Source of the DNA: Alkalihalobacillus sp. TS-13
Lineage (GTDB): Bacteria > Bacillota > Bacilli > Bacillales > Fictibacillaceae
DNA: 61,613 bases
Reading direction: 5' to 3'
NCBI RefSeq assembly: GCF_019720915.1
Contig: NZ_JAHKSI010000010.1
Location: 1-61,613, forward strand
Shown: in pieces, positions 49,605-59,069 of the stretch
Layout of the letters: each line of letters begins with the position of its first letter
Numbering within the stretch: position 1 is the first letter of the stretch
Made by a program: the position numbers and the translations under genes
The notes under the pieces: model-generated
Databases searched by the model: none
Seen by the model: the letters and a program-made list of their open reading frames with translations, nothing else
Told to the model about the DNA's origin: nothing

Positions 49605-50501
49605 ATGTCCGATTACTTAGTTAAAGCACTAGCCTTTGATGGGAATATCCGTGCTTATGCAGTAGATACAACTGAAATGATCAGTGAGGCACAACGACGC
49701 CAGGAAACCTGGCCAACGGCATCTGCCGCACTCGGGCGTGCAATGACAGCTTCTACGATGATGGCAACCATGTTAAAAGGTGACAGCAATAAATTAACCG
49801 TGAAAATTGAAGGGGGCGGACCGATCGGAGCCATCATTGTCGATGCGAACGCCAAAGGAGAAACAAGAGGGTATGTATCAAACCCGAAAGTCCATTTTGA
49901 TCTGAACCGGCATGGCAAACTGGATGTGGCCCGGGCCGTCGGGACAAACGGACACCTCTCCGTGGTAAAAGATCTTGGCATGCGGGAAAACTTCACTGGC
50001 CAGGTTCCACTTGTTTCTGGTGAGCTTGGGGAAGATTTCACGTACTATTTCGTATCCTCTGAGCAAATTCCTTCAGCTGTGGCAGTAGGAGTGCTTGTAA
50101 ACCCGGACAATTCGATTCTCGCTTCCGGTGGATTTGTCATTCAGGTTATGCCTGGGGCACAAGAGGAAATGATCACGTTCATCGAAAAGCGGCTGGAGAA
50201 TATTGATCCCGTTTCAAAAATGATTGAGTCAGGAGATAGCCCTGAACAATTATTATATAACGTCCTAGGTGAAGAAAATGTCAAAATCTTATCAACGTCA
50301 CCAGTTTCGTTCTCATGCAGTTGTTCACGCGAACGATTTGCAGATGCGATCATCAGTCTTGGTGAAGCGGAAATTCTAGATATGATCGATGAAGATGGAA
50401 AAGCAGATGCCAATTGTCACTTCTGTAATGAATCTTATCACTATACAAAAGAGGATCTGGAATCATTTGCTGAAGAAGCACGTAAGGAGAAGAATGGATG
50501 A
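49605..50501 (+). CDS. hslO: Redox-regulated chaperone Hsp33
   Basis: A 298-residue holdase chaperone switched on by oxidation. The zinc-bound redox cysteines are in a C-terminal module, C238/C240 (CSC) and C271/C274 (CHFC), the canonical CxC...CxxC arrangement. The N-terminal substrate-binding domain has [22 protein letters not shown] near 66-87. An AAGGAGA site precedes the ATG. It overlaps yacD by 4 bp, giving a protein-folding pair. Confidence 0.97.
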   Translation: MSDYLVKALAFDGNIRAYAVDTTEMISEAQRRQETWPTASAALGRAMTASTMMATMLKGDSNKLTVKIEGGGPIGAIIVDANAKGETRGYVSNPKVHFDLNRHGKLDVARAVGTNGHLSVVKDLGMRENFTGQVPLVSGELGEDFTYYFVSSEQIPSAVAVGVLVNPDNSILASGGFVIQVMPGAQEEMITFIEKRLENIDPVSKMIESGDSPEQLLYNVLGEENVKILSTSPVSFSCSCSRERFADAIISLGEAEILDMIDEDGKADANCHFCNESYHYTKEDLESFAEEARKEKNG

Positions 50502-51421
50502 ATCGGAAAATTCTAATCGGTGTGATCGTTTTGCTCCTGTTAACGAACATCGGATCGATTATTTATTTTGCAAAGGCTAGCAGTAATGCTTCCGGTGAAC
50601 AAGCTGGAAATCTTCTTATGAACCTTTCAGGCAGTGTCGCACAGATCGGCAATGAATCGATTTCAGAAGCTGAATGGGTTGAATTGTTGAAGAAACGATA
50701 CGGAAAAGATGTTTTAAAGCAAATGATCGATAAAAAGGTCGTCGCACAACTCGCTAATAAATATGATATAGCTGTATCGGATGAGGAACTTAAGCGAGAG
50801 ATCGAACTGTACCAAAGAATGGTCGGGGCTGGTGCAGATGCCCATGAACACCCCGACATCCAGATCATGGACGGAAAACAACTGAAGGAAGAAATTGAGC
50901 ATGCAATCCTTTTGGAAGAATTGATTACGAAAGATGTCGTCATCAAAGAGGAAGAACTGCGTAAATATTATAAAGAGAATGAGCATCTTTATGACCTCAA
51001 GCCTCTATTTCAAATTTCGCAGATCGTTGTAATGACAAAAGAAGAAGCAAATCAAGTGCTTGATGAGCTTGAGGATGGTTCATCGTTTTCAACGCTTGCA
51101 AGAGAACGTTCAATTGATGAGTTCTCTGCTCCAAGTGGTGGAGCCATGGGATGGGTCGACACCTCCAGTAATTATGTCGAACCTGCTTATTTCAATGTCA
51201 TTCCTGAACTCGAAAAAGACGAGTGGAGCGACGTCATTCAAACAGATGATGGATATGGTATTGTGATGCTCCACGATAAAAAACCAGGGAACAAGTATGA
51301 GTTCGAGGAAGTAAAAGGGCAGATAAGAAGACAATTAGCGCTTCAACAAATGGATACCACCTTCAATCCAGAACAGCTTTGGAAGGAACTAGATGTTAAA
51401 TGGGAGTATGGTTCAGAATAA
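50498..51421 (+). CDS. yacD: PpiC-type peptidyl-prolyl isomerase YacD, membrane anchored
   Basis: A 307-residue parvulin-family foldase resembling PrsA/SurA. An N-terminal hydrophobic helix (about 5-27) without a lipobox cysteine suggests a membrane anchor. A SurA-like helical domain (about 45-160) precedes the PpiC domain (about 165-270; [40 protein letters not shown]). It probably helps fold exported proteins. AAGGAGA lies upstream of the ATG. It completes the coaX-hslO-yacD group. Confidence 0.9.
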   Translation: MNRKILIGVIVLLLLTNIGSIIYFAKASSNASGEQAGNLLMNLSGSVAQIGNESISEAEWVELLKKRYGKDVLKQMIDKKVVAQLANKYDIAVSDEELKREIELYQRMVGAGADAHEHPDIQIMDGKQLKEEIEHAILLEELITKDVVIKEEELRKYYKENEHLYDLKPLFQISQIVVMTKEEANQVLDELEDGSSFSTLARERSIDEFSAPSGGAMGWVDTSSNYVEPAYFNVIPELEKDEWSDVIQTDDGYGIVMLHDKKPGNKYEFEEVKGQIRRQLALQQMDTTFNPEQLWKELDVKWEYGSE

Positions 51422-51450
51422 TTGAATTACAATTCTGATAATGATATGAT
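51422..51450 (+). promoter_or_regulatory. cysK promoter (sigma-A)
   Basis: TTGAAT (51422-51427), 17 bp, TATGAT (51445-51450). The start point would be near 51457. Confidence 0.6.
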
Positions 51451-51462
51451 AATTCCAACATT

Positions 51463-51485
51463 ATTCCTATGAAAATACTAGGAAT
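51463..51485. promoter_or_regulatory. Inverted repeat, possible CymR operator, at cysK
   Basis: ATTCCTA (51463-51469) and TAGGAAT (51479-51485) form a perfect dyad just downstream of the predicted cysK start point. Its right half (GGAATTT) and the AT-rich context resemble binding sites of CymR, the cysteine-metabolism repressor that pairs with CysK. The identity of the regulator is inferred. Confidence 0.45.
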
Positions 51486-51501
51486 TTAAGGAGTGAAAGG
51501 G

Positions 51502-52428
51502 ATGAGAGTAGGAAATTCTATTGTTGATTTAATTGGAGAAACACCAGTTGTCAAGCTGAACCGGCTTACTGGGGAGAACGACGCAGACGTATATTTGAAG
51601 CTGGAATTCATGAATCCCGGAAGCAGTGTGAAAGACCGTATCGCAAAAGCGATGGTTGAAGCTGCTGAGAAGGGTGGTGCATTAAAAGATGGCGATACGA
51701 TCATCGAACCGACTAGTGGAAACACAGGGATTGGTCTTGCAATGGTCGGAGCCGCAAAAGGGTATCGTACCATTCTTGTTATGCCGGACACAATGAGTAT
51801 GGAGCGTCGAAACCTGCTTCGTGCATATGGAGCGGAGCTTGTCTTGACACCTGGAGCTGAAGGAATGAAAGGCGCAATTGCGAAAGCAGAAGAGCTCTCA
51901 AAGGAAAAGGGCTATTTCATGCCGCAGCAATTCATGAATGAAGCAAATCCAGAGGTTCACAAAAATACAACAGGCAAGGAAATCGTTGAACAAATGGGTG
52001 ATCAGCTTGATGCATTCATTTCCGGCATCGGAACAGGCGGTACCATCACCGGTGCAGGCCAAGTGCTGAAGGATAAATATCCATCAATCAAACTATATGC
52101 TGTCGAACCGAAAGACTCACCTGTATTATCAGGCGGTAAGCCAGGTCCTCATAAAATCCAGGGCATCGGTGCTGGATTCGTACCGTCTATCCTGGATACA
52201 CATCTATATGATGAAGTATTAACGATTTCAACAGAAGAGTCGTTTGAATATGCGAGGAAAGCAGCAAGAGAGGAAGGACTGCTTGGAGGAATTTCTTCTG
52301 GAGCAGCAATTGCCGCCGCATTGAAGGTCGCAAAAGAACTAGGAAAAGGTAAAAAAGTGCTGGCGGTCATACCTAGTAACGGAGAACGCTACTTGAGCAC
52401 ACCACTTTATCAATTTGAAGAAGAATAA
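51502..52428 (+). CDS. cysK: Cysteine synthase A (O-acetylserine sulfhydrylase)
   Basis: A 308-residue PLP enzyme making cysteine from O-acetylserine and sulfide; in B. subtilis it also partners CymR in repression. The PLP lysine is K44 in [17 protein letters not shown] (about 70-75) binds the substrate carboxylate. [13 protein letters not shown] (about 174-186) grips the cofactor phosphate. Length equals that of B. subtilis CysK. The start at 51502 follows TAAGGAG by 8 bases; an upstream in-frame GTG lies within that site. It is monocistronic: promoter, possible operator and terminator are all present. Confidence 0.97.
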   Translation: MRVGNSIVDLIGETPVVKLNRLTGENDADVYLKLEFMNPGSSVKDRIAKAMVEAAEKGGALKDGDTIIEPTSGNTGIGLAMVGAAKGYRTILVMPDTMSMERRNLLRAYGAELVLTPGAEGMKGAIAKAEELSKEKGYFMPQQFMNEANPEVHKNTTGKEIVEQMGDQLDAFISGIGTGGTITGAGQVLKDKYPSIKLYAVEPKDSPVLSGGKPGPHKIQGIGAGFVPSILDTHLYDEVLTISTEESFEYARKAAREEGLLGGISSGAAIAAALKVAKELGKGKKVLAVIPSNGERYLSTPLYQFEEE

Positions 52429-52437
52429 AAGATTCAT

Positions 52438-52466
52438 GGAGGCTGGCGAAGATGCCAGTCTCTTTT
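52438..52466 (+). terminator. cysK terminator
   Basis: The stem GAGGCTGGC/GCCAGTCTC with loop GAAGAT is followed by TTTT. Confidence 0.85.
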
Positions 52467-52490
52467 CAATTGTAGGATTATAGATTTCTG

Positions 52491-52720
52491 CGAAATTCAC
52501 TCCCTTTCAGCGGGCAAACGAAAAGCGGAAGCGACCCGATTAGGGGAGGCTCGAACCAAACAAACTTGGTTCTGCGTGGGCTCACTCATAAGGGTGTAAA
52601 TCAATGTGTCGACCGCCGCAGGAAATTTGAAGTGATCCAAGTGACTGGTCGCTGAGCTAGACAGCACCTCCATGGGTCTCGCCTGGCTCGCTTTTTCAGC
52701 AGGAGTGTCGCGAATTTCAC
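52491..52720 (-). repeat. Interspersed repeat, type A (copy A4, reversed, altered centre)
   Basis: About 230 bp bounded by CGAAATTCAC and CGAATTTCAC. The outer thirds match the copies at 1627 and 7273, but the part between TTAGG and CCGCCGCAGG (about 36 bp at 7273-7477) is replaced by about 66 bp of different sequence containing a small AACCAA/TTGGTT hairpin. It lies between cysK and pabB. Confidence 0.72.
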
Positions 52721-52850
52721 TTTATTCTTGACGATCAACACCCTCCTTTAATACACCTTAATTGTAAAGAACTGGAGACTGTTTTTGCGTGTCATCCCCC
52801 TTATGTTCATGTACAATGAAAGAGGAAATTGAACGTAGGAGAGGACTTCT

Positions 52851-54284
52851 ATGCAAGTGAAGAAAGTACGGTTGACGAAAACGATTAACGGTTATCCAGA
52901 AAACTGGTTTGATCGATATAAAAATATAAGCGCGAATGAACCCCATCATGTCCTTTTAGAAAGCGGAAGAGGTGGAAGGTACCACATTATCGGAAAATCA
53001 CCATCTGCTATTGTGACCGGTAAAGATCATACATTGATGATTGAATCAAAATGTGGTGTTGAAACAAGAAAAGGAGACTTACTTGATCAACTTCAAAGTT
53101 ACTTAGAAACATACACCATCATTAATGAAACAGACGAAGCGGAACTTCCCGATTTCAAAGGTGGAGCGATTGGCTATATCAGTTATGATGTTGCACGCCA
53201 GATTGAACATCTTCCAGAAGATACGATTGACGATTTGGGAATGCCGGACATCTATTTTATGATTTTTGAAGACTTTATCGTTTTGGATAAACAATTAGAC
53301 AAGCTTACGGTTGTCACGCATACCCCAGAAGAGGAAAGGACTGCTGGGATTAGAAAGCTTGAAGAAATGGAGCGCCAATGGCTCGGTAAGTTCAAGCACA
53401 CAGAGTCCCCATCAGCTCCTTTCAACCACTCGCAAGCTGAAGAATTGCAATTTTCGATGGATGAAGAGCAATTCAAATCTGCTGTTCGTCAAGTACAGGA
53501 GTATATCCGCAGCGGGGATGTCTTTCAGGTGAATTTATCAGTTCGCCAATCTAAGCCGCTCCAATCTCATCCAATCCAAATTTATGAGCATTTGAGAGAC
53601 TTCAATCCATCACCTTATATGGGGTATTTCCATATGCCGGAGTTTCAGCTCGTCAACGGATCACCGGAGCTGCTTGTCAAAAAGAAAGACACCCATGTCA
53701 GCACCCGCCCAATTGCCGGTACAAGATCAAGAGGCAAGAATCCAGCAGAAGATGAAGCGCTAGCTAAAACGTTGATCGAAAACGAAAAAGAACGTGCCGA
53801 ACACGTCATGTTGGTAGATCTTGAACGTAATGACTTAGGCAGAGTATGTAATTATGGAACGATCGAAGTGAATGAATTCATGGTTATCGAAAAATATTCA
53901 CATGTCATGCACATCGTATCGAATGTCCAAGGTGAGCTGCATCCTGATCGAAATACAGTTGATTTGATCCGGGCAACGTTTCCTGGAGGAACGATCACGG
54001 GTGCACCGAAAGTACGAACGATGGAAATCATTGAGGAACTCGAACCTGTTAGAAGAGGCGTTTATACAGGCTCTATCGGCTGGATCGGGTTTGATGGAGA
54101 TACAGAATTGAACATTGCGATCCGTACGATGATCTGTAAGGATCAAACCGCGCATGTCCAAGCAGGAGCTGGGATTGTCATTGATTCGGATCCAAAAGCT
54201 GAGTTCAAAGAAAGCCTGAAAAAAGCAAAGGCGCTATGGCATGCAAAAGAACTAAGCGAACAAGACACGATGAAGAAGGTGTAA
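52851..54284 (+). CDS. pabB: Aminodeoxychorismate synthase component I
   Basis: A 477-residue chorismate-utilising enzyme that, with PabA, turns chorismate and glutamine-derived ammonia into 4-amino-4-deoxychorismate for folate. The N-terminal domain (GGAIGYISYDVARQIE near 104-119) is followed by the catalytic chorismate-binding domain (about 210-470) with NPSPYMGYFH, IAGTRSRGKN, LVDLERNDLGRVC and FPGGTITGAPK segments. The GGAGAGG site is close to the ATG. It starts the pab-fol operon. Confidence 0.96.
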   Translation: MQVKKVRLTKTINGYPENWFDRYKNISANEPHHVLLESGRGGRYHIIGKSPSAIVTGKDHTLMIESKCGVETRKGDLLDQLQSYLETYTIINETDEAELPDFKGGAIGYISYDVARQIEHLPEDTIDDLGMPDIYFMIFEDFIVLDKQLDKLTVVTHTPEEERTAGIRKLEEMERQWLGKFKHTESPSAPFNHSQAEELQFSMDEEQFKSAVRQVQEYIRSGDVFQVNLSVRQSKPLQSHPIQIYEHLRDFNPSPYMGYFHMPEFQLVNGSPELLVKKKDTHVSTRPIAGTRSRGKNPAEDEALAKTLIENEKERAEHVMLVDLERNDLGRVCNYGTIEVNEFMVIEKYSHVMHIVSNVQGELHPDRNTVDLIRATFPGGTITGAPKVRTMEIIEELEPVRRGVYTGSIGWIGFDGDTELNIAIRTMICKDQTAHVQAGAGIVIDSDPKAEFKESLKKAKALWHAKELSEQDTMKKV

Positions 54285-54287
54285 ACC

Positions 54288-54881
54288 ATGATAGTCATGA
54301 TCGATAATTACGACTCCTTCACGTATAATCTCGTTCAATATTTAGGAGAACTTGGGGAAGAGCTGATTGTCAGACGAAATGATGATATTACGATAGAAGA
54401 AATCGAAGAATTGAGTCCAAGTTATTTGATGATTTCTCCAGGGCCATGCAGTCCGAATGAAGCGGGGGTCAGCTTGAAGGTGATCGAGTATTTTGCTGGA
54501 AAAATCCCTATACTCGGAGTATGTCTCGGCCATCAGTCGATTGCTCAAGTATTCGGGGGCAAAGTCATCCGCGCAGAACGTTTGATGCACGGAAAGACCT
54601 CGCCTATCCGGCATAATGGTAAAACCCTTTATGAGGGGCTGCCTGAGGAAATCATTGCGACGCGGTATCATTCCTTGATCGTAGAGCGGGAAACCCTGCC
54701 TGACTGTTTTGAAATCACAGCAGAAACAGTGGAAGGCGAGATCATGGGCATCCGTCATAAGTCCTTCCCAATAGAAGGGGTACAATTTCACCCGGAATCG
54801 ATTATGACTCCAGACGGTAAGAAGCTGTTACGGAACTTCACCAACACATATGGGCGTGAAATGACATGTACATCTATTTAA
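54288..54881 (+). CDS. pabA: Aminodeoxychorismate/anthranilate synthase glutamine amidotransferase
   Basis: A 197-residue class I glutamine amidotransferase that feeds ammonia to PabB; in B. subtilis this subunit serves both folate and tryptophan synthesis. The catalytic nucleophile is C79 in GVCLGHQS, and the His-Glu pair is in VQFHPES near 170. [15 protein letters not shown] starts the protein and MISPGPCSP (oxyanion region) is near 48-56. The 3-bp gap to pabB and 16-bp overlap with pabC show tight coupling. Confidence 0.96.
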   Translation: MIVMIDNYDSFTYNLVQYLGELGEELIVRRNDDITIEEIEELSPSYLMISPGPCSPNEAGVSLKVIEYFAGKIPILGVCLGHQSIAQVFGGKVIRAERLMHGKTSPIRHNGKTLYEGLPEEIIATRYHSLIVERETLPDCFEITAETVEGEIMGIRHKSFPIEGVQFHPESIMTPDGKKLLRNFTNTYGREMTCTSI

Positions 54882-55705
54882 AAGGTGAATTTGTAAAAGA
54901 TACAGAAGCTTCGATTTCGCCATTCGATTATGGCTACTTATATGGGATCGGTGTTTTTGAAACCTTTCGAATTTATGAGGGCCACCCCTTTTTGTTAAAC
55001 GAACATTTGGAAAGAATGAATAATGCATTGCATGATTTGAACATCAGGAAAGTGATCGGAAAAGTTGAAGTTGAAAGCATCATTGAACAGCTTTTACAGC
55101 TGAATGGGTGGACAAATGCGAGCATACGGCTTAACATATCAGCTGGAAATGGTGCACCAGCTTTAAAAACACTTGAATTCAAAGATCCTACCATTATGGT
55201 ATATGGGGGAGAGCTGGCTGATGCGCCGGTAACGCTGCAAGAGAAAGAAGCGAAGGTACTGGCGATTCCGAGGAATACACCCGAAGGCCAGATACGCTTG
55301 AAATCCCATCACTTTCTAAACAATCTCCTTGCTAAACAAGAATTGCAAGACCCGGCAATCGAAGGGATTTTCCTTACGGATGAAGGGTTTGTTGCGGAGG
55401 GGATCACCTCGAATATATTCTGGAGGAAAGAAGATACCCTCTACACCCCTACTATTGATACTGGGATTTTGAACGGCATTACGCGGCAATATGTTCTGTC
55501 TCTTTGTGAAAAGCTGGGTATCACTGTTCAAGTAGGCAGGTTTAAGAAAGAAGAATTGCTTCAAGCAGAAGAATGCTTCATAACAAATTCGATTAAAGAA
55601 ATCATAGCGATCAACAGAATAGACGACACAACGTTTCAAGGGCAGATCGGAAACGTTACGAATGAATTGTTCAGTTGTTACAAAAAAGACCGTAACAAGC
55701 TTTGA
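54866..55705 (+). CDS. pabC: Aminodeoxychorismate lyase
   Basis: A 279-residue fold-type IV PLP enzyme that releases pyruvate from aminodeoxychorismate, giving p-aminobenzoate. The PLP lysine is K146 in [25 protein letters not shown] near 20-33 and EGITSNIFW near 176-184 are family motifs (related to BCAT and D-alanine aminotransferases). It starts 16 bp inside pabA with only a weak GGGCGTGA upstream, so translation probably depends on coupling. Confidence 0.94.
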   Translation: MYIYLKGEFVKDTEASISPFDYGYLYGIGVFETFRIYEGHPFLLNEHLERMNNALHDLNIRKVIGKVEVESIIEQLLQLNGWTNASIRLNISAGNGAPALKTLEFKDPTIMVYGGELADAPVTLQEKEAKVLAIPRNTPEGQIRLKSHHFLNNLLAKQELQDPAIEGIFLTDEGFVAEGITSNIFWRKEDTLYTPTIDTGILNGITRQYVLSLCEKLGITVQVGRFKKEELLQAEECFITNSIKEIIAINRIDDTTFQGQIGNVTNELFSCYKKDRNKL

Positions 55706-55727
55706 ACAACAAGAAAGGATTTTAACA

Positions 55728-56939
55728 ATGAAGTACAACCCGATTTTCATATATCCGAAAAATGAAACAGATGCCATGAACGAACTGATGTCTGTGGGTG
55801 CAAAAATCGAAAGCATACGGCGGAAACGATTAATCGAAAGTAAAACAGTCATCCGGGTCGACGATGTTCCTTTAAAGGCTGCGTGGCAGTTGAAACAGAC
55901 CTTGTTGCTGAAAAGGCAGGAATGTATTATTCATGAAGATGCTGAGCAGCTTGACGCCGAACAGACAGATGCGATTATTCTCGGAAACCCTTATGGAATC
56001 AAAAGTGCAGTGAACCTGTTGCTTGAGAGTGAAATGAAGGATGTTAGCCAACTAGGTGCAGAAATCGATCGTCTCCTTATGGCGGAAGAGATGAAGCATC
56101 AACCATGGATGGTCCAGTTTCATGATTCAACCGTAGACCTGAACGAACGCACATGGATCATGGGGATCCTTAATGTTACACCGGATTCTTTTTCGGACGG
56201 AGGAAATTTCGAATCTGTTGAACGGGCAGTGGAACACGCTCAAGAAATGGTTCAAGCAGGCGCTGACATCATAGATATCGGAGGAGAATCCACCCGACCT
56301 GGGGCTGATAAAGTGTCTGTAGAAGAGGAATTGGAACGTGTTGTACCAATCATTAAAGCGGTGAGAGAGGCCGTCGACGTGGCAATTTCTATCGATACCT
56401 ACAAAGCTGAGGTCGCAAAACAGGCAATCGAAGCTGGTGCGAACATCATCAATGATATCTGGGGGGCAAAAGCTGATCCTCAGATGGCTCAAGTCGCTGC
56501 AGACTATCACGTTCCGATCATCCTCATGCATAACAGAGAGGACAAGAATTACAACCACTTGATGTCCGACATCGCAAGAGATTTAAGAGAAAGTATCGCC
56601 CTTGTTAAAGATGCAGGAGTGAAAGAGGAGAACATCATTCTTGATCCAGGGATCGGGTTTGCAAAAACGTATGAAGACAACCTGGATGTCATGTCGAATC
56701 TAGAGGTTTTGACAGCGCTCGGTTATCCTGTAATCCTCGGGACTTCCCGGAAATCTTTCATCGGACGTGTATTAGAAACTGAAACGAACGAACGAATGGA
56801 AGGGACTGGGGCAACAACTTGTCTTGGAATCCAAAAAGGGTGCCAACTTGTACGTGTGCATGATGTCCTTGAGAATAAACGGATGGCAATGATGATGGAT
56901 GCAATGTTGATGAAGAAGGGAGCGGTTCAAAATGGATAA
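55728..56939 (+). CDS. folP: Dihydropteroate synthase with N-terminal extension
   Basis: A 403-residue enzyme joining p-aminobenzoate to hydroxymethyldihydropterin-PP. The TIM-barrel catalytic part runs from about 130 to 403: MGILNVTPDSFSDGG (135-149), DIGGESTRPGA near 175, IINDIWGAK near 242, DPGIGFAKT near 306 and a C-terminal RVHDV. Residues 1-125 are an extra, mostly helical domain absent from B. subtilis Sul (285 aa). The start at 55728 has AGAAAGGA upstream; the extension continues in frame with good codon usage and no alternative start with a site near the catalytic domain. Confidence 0.94.
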   Translation: MKYNPIFIYPKNETDAMNELMSVGAKIESIRRKRLIESKTVIRVDDVPLKAAWQLKQTLLLKRQECIIHEDAEQLDAEQTDAIILGNPYGIKSAVNLLLESEMKDVSQLGAEIDRLLMAEEMKHQPWMVQFHDSTVDLNERTWIMGILNVTPDSFSDGGNFESVERAVEHAQEMVQAGADIIDIGGESTRPGADKVSVEEELERVVPIIKAVREAVDVAISIDTYKAEVAKQAIEAGANIINDIWGAKADPQMAQVAADYHVPIILMHNREDKNYNHLMSDIARDLRESIALVKDAGVKEENIILDPGIGFAKTYEDNLDVMSNLEVLTALGYPVILGTSRKSFIGRVLETETNERMEGTGATTCLGIQKGCQLVRVHDVLENKRMAMMMDAMLMKKGAVQNG

Positions 56940-57294
56940 GATTTATATCAATAACATGAAATTTTACGGTTATCATGGTGTCTATCCTGAAGAACAGAAG
57001 CTCGGACAACGATTCAATGTCGATCTTGTACTTGAGTGCGATCTGTCAAACGCAGCCAAATCAGATGATATCGAAAGCACAGTCCATTACGGCCAGGCAT
57101 ACGAACTGACAAAAGAAATCGTTGAGGGTGAACCAAGAAGGCTGGTTGAAAAGCTAGCGGAAGAGATTGCACAAGCAATCCTTGAAAAATTCGAGATCGT
57201 TTTACATTGCACAGTCAAAGTCATCAAGCCTGACCCACCAATCCCAGGTCACTACGATTCAGTCGCGATTGAGATCAAGAGGTCGAGAAAATGA
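56932..57294 (+). CDS. folB: Dihydroneopterin aldolase
   Basis: A 120-residue tunnelling-fold enzyme converting 7,8-dihydroneopterin to hydroxymethyldihydropterin. The catalytic Tyr/Glu context FYGYHGVYPEEQKLGQRF (12-29), VHYGQAYELTKEIVE near 51-65 and a conserved Lys in VKVIKPDPPIPG near 96-107 are present. It overlaps folP by 8 bp and folK by 4 bp; a GGAG site lies in the folP end. Confidence 0.96.
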   Translation: MDKIYINNMKFYGYHGVYPEEQKLGQRFNVDLVLECDLSNAAKSDDIESTVHYGQAYELTKEIVEGEPRRLVEKLAEEIAQAILEKFEIVLHCTVKVIKPDPPIPGHYDSVAIEIKRSRK

Positions 57295-57815
57295 ATGATG
57301 CTTTTATTGCATTAGGGTCCAATATCGGAGATCGTTCCGTTTTTTTGAGAAGTGCCCTTAAAGAGATCGAGTCTATTGATGGTGCCCAGGTGGAACAGGC
57401 GTCGTCCATCTATGAGACGGAACCAATCGGCTATACCGATCAGGAACCATTTTTGAATATGGTAGCACTTGTGCGGACTGAACTTGGAGCACTCGAACTT
57501 CTGGAAAAGCTCCAGACAATCGAAAACAAATTGAAGCGTACACGTGAGATACACTGGGGTCCGCGTACGATAGACCTTGACATTTTATTGTATAATCAAG
57601 AGAATATACAAACAGAAGTACTAAAAATTCCACATCCAAGAATGCTCGAAAGAGGATTTGTGATGATTCCGCTTTATGAGCTGCAACCAGAATTGCATTT
57701 TCCACATACGGATGAAAACTTTTCCGAGATCATCGAAGAGCGAATTGACAAAAAAGGAGTTAACGTATGGAAGCGGAACAATGGGGAAGGCGAATTCGGG
57801 CTTTTCGAAAATTGA
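57291..57815 (+). CDS. folK: 2-amino-4-hydroxy-6-hydroxymethyldihydropteridine pyrophosphokinase
   Basis: A 174-residue HPPK that transfers pyrophosphate from ATP to the pterin alcohol, giving the folP substrate. Signatures: ALGSNIGDR near 7-15, YETEPIG near 42-48, and the Mg-binding WGPRTIDLDILLYN near 85-98, then IPHPRMLERGFVMIPL near 106-121. Length is normal. Its last 49 bp overlap yazB in another frame. Confidence 0.96.
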   Translation: MNDAFIALGSNIGDRSVFLRSALKEIESIDGAQVEQASSIYETEPIGYTDQEPFLNMVALVRTELGALELLEKLQTIENKLKRTREIHWGPRTIDLDILLYNQENIQTEVLKIPHPRMLERGFVMIPLYELQPELHFPHTDENFSEIIEERIDKKGVNVWKRNNGEGEFGLFEN

Positions 57816-57985
57816 AAGGCTATACACAAGAAGGACTCGCCGACAAAATGAATATATCCGTCTCGATTCTCGGTGAAATAGAACGCGGGAACCGGATGCC
57901 GGATCAAGATCACATCCACAAAGTCACAGAGGCTCTCAATATATCATTAGAAGAACTTTCCCCTGAGAATGTACATTTAACGTAA
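57767..57985 (+). CDS. yazB: XRE-family transcriptional regulator YazB
   Basis: A 72-residue single-domain Cro/CI-type helix-turn-helix protein. The HTH occupies about 8-62 (IRAFRKLKGYTQEGLADKMNISVSILGEIERGNRMP). Same place and size as B. subtilis YazB (69), whose targets are unknown. It begins 49 bp inside folK, with AAAGGAG upstream, and ends 4 bp before dusB. Confidence 0.92.
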   Translation: MEAEQWGRRIRAFRKLKGYTQEGLADKMNISVSILGEIERGNRMPDQDHIHKVTEALNISLEELSPENVHLT

Positions 57986-57989
57986 AGAG

Positions 57990-58991
57990 GTGAAGAAGAT
58001 GTTTCAGATCGGTGACATCAAACTGAATAACCGCGTCGTGCTTGCCCCGATGGCAGGTGTTTGTAACCCTGCTTTTCGTCTGATCGCGAAAGAATTCGGA
58101 GCAGGACTTGTTTGTGCTGAGATGGTAAGTGACAAAGGAATTCTGCACAAAAATGATAAAACGATGCGGATGCTGTATGTAGATGAACGTGAAAAACCGC
58201 TCAGTCTGCAAATTTTCGGCGGTGAGAAAGATTCACTCGTTGAAGCAGCCAAGTATGTCGATGATTACACGAATGCCGATATCATTGACATTAATATGGG
58301 GTGCCCAGTCCCTAAAATCACAAAGTGTGATGCTGGAGCAAAATGGCTGTTGGATCCTCAAAAGATCCACGACATGGTTGCAGCGGTAGTCCCTGAAGTG
58401 AAAAAGCCTGTAACGGTAAAAATGCGCATGGGCTGGGATGAAGACCATATCCTTGCTGTCGAAAACGCACAAGCGATCGAAGAAGCTGGCGGTAAAGCAG
58501 TCGCGCTGCACGGACGTACAAGGGTACAAATGTATGAAGGTAAAGCTAACTGGGAGATCATCCGTGATGTGAAAGAATCAGTCTCTATTCCGGTTATCGG
58601 TAATGGTGATGTGACAACGCCTCAGGATGCAAAACGTATGCTCATGGCCACAGGCTGTGATGCAGTCATGATCGGTCGGGGTGCGCTAGGTAACCCATGG
58701 ATGCTTTATCGTACTGTCCAGTACCTTGAAACTGGAGAGCTGCATGGCGATCCGACGCCACGTGAAAAAATGAAGGTATGTATGCTTCACTTGGATCGCC
58801 TGATTGCCTTGAAAGGTGAAGACGTCGCGATCAAAGAAATGCGTAAACATGCTGCATGGTATTTAAAAGGACTCCCGAAAAACGCAAAAGTCCGAAATAA
58901 AATCATGGAACTCGAATCACGTGATCTTATGGAACAAGTCTTGATGGATTACGTAGAAGAAGTAGAAGCAAAACAAGTTAAAGTAGGATAA
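57990..58991 (+). CDS. dusB: tRNA-dihydrouridine synthase DusB
   Basis: A 333-residue FMN enzyme reducing specific uridines in the tRNA D-loop with NADPH. The TIM-barrel N-terminal domain starts NRVVLAPMAGVCNPAFR (11-27). The catalytic Cys lies in INMGCPVPKI near 102-111, the FMN-binding VKMRMGWDEDH near 140 and NGDVTTPQDA near 200. The C-terminal helical domain has LKGLPKNAK. An AGAGGTGAAG site precedes the ATG. A palindromic hairpin follows. Confidence 0.96.
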   Translation: MKKMFQIGDIKLNNRVVLAPMAGVCNPAFRLIAKEFGAGLVCAEMVSDKGILHKNDKTMRMLYVDEREKPLSLQIFGGEKDSLVEAAKYVDDYTNADIIDINMGCPVPKITKCDAGAKWLLDPQKIHDMVAAVVPEVKKPVTVKMRMGWDEDHILAVENAQAIEEAGGKAVALHGRTRVQMYEGKANWEIIRDVKESVSIPVIGNGDVTTPQDAKRMLMATGCDAVMIGRGALGNPWMLYRTVQYLETGELHGDPTPREKMKVCMLHLDRLIALKGEDVAIKEMRKHAAWYLKGLPKNAKVRNKIMELESRDLMEQVLMDYVEEVEAKQVKVG

Positions 58992-59014
58992 GGCTCGCCC
59001 CTTTTGGGCAAGCC
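58991..59014 (+). other. Hairpin after dusB without a T-run
   Basis: GGCTCGCCC pairs with GGGCAAGCC around CTTTT, starting at the dusB stop. No T-run follows, so it may be a pause, an mRNA 3' stabiliser or a weak terminator rather than a full one. Confidence 0.5.
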
Positions 59015-59069
59015 GCTACATACCTCTTGGTGTCTGCACATGAATACCTTTTTATTTAGGAGGATGAGT

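Noticed and set aside
54342-54791. Long minus-strand frame (149 codons) antisense to pabA
   Set aside because: A shadow of the pabA coding frame. Other long antisense frames (for example 28949-29386, 55316-55852, 56127-56558) were rejected on the same grounds.
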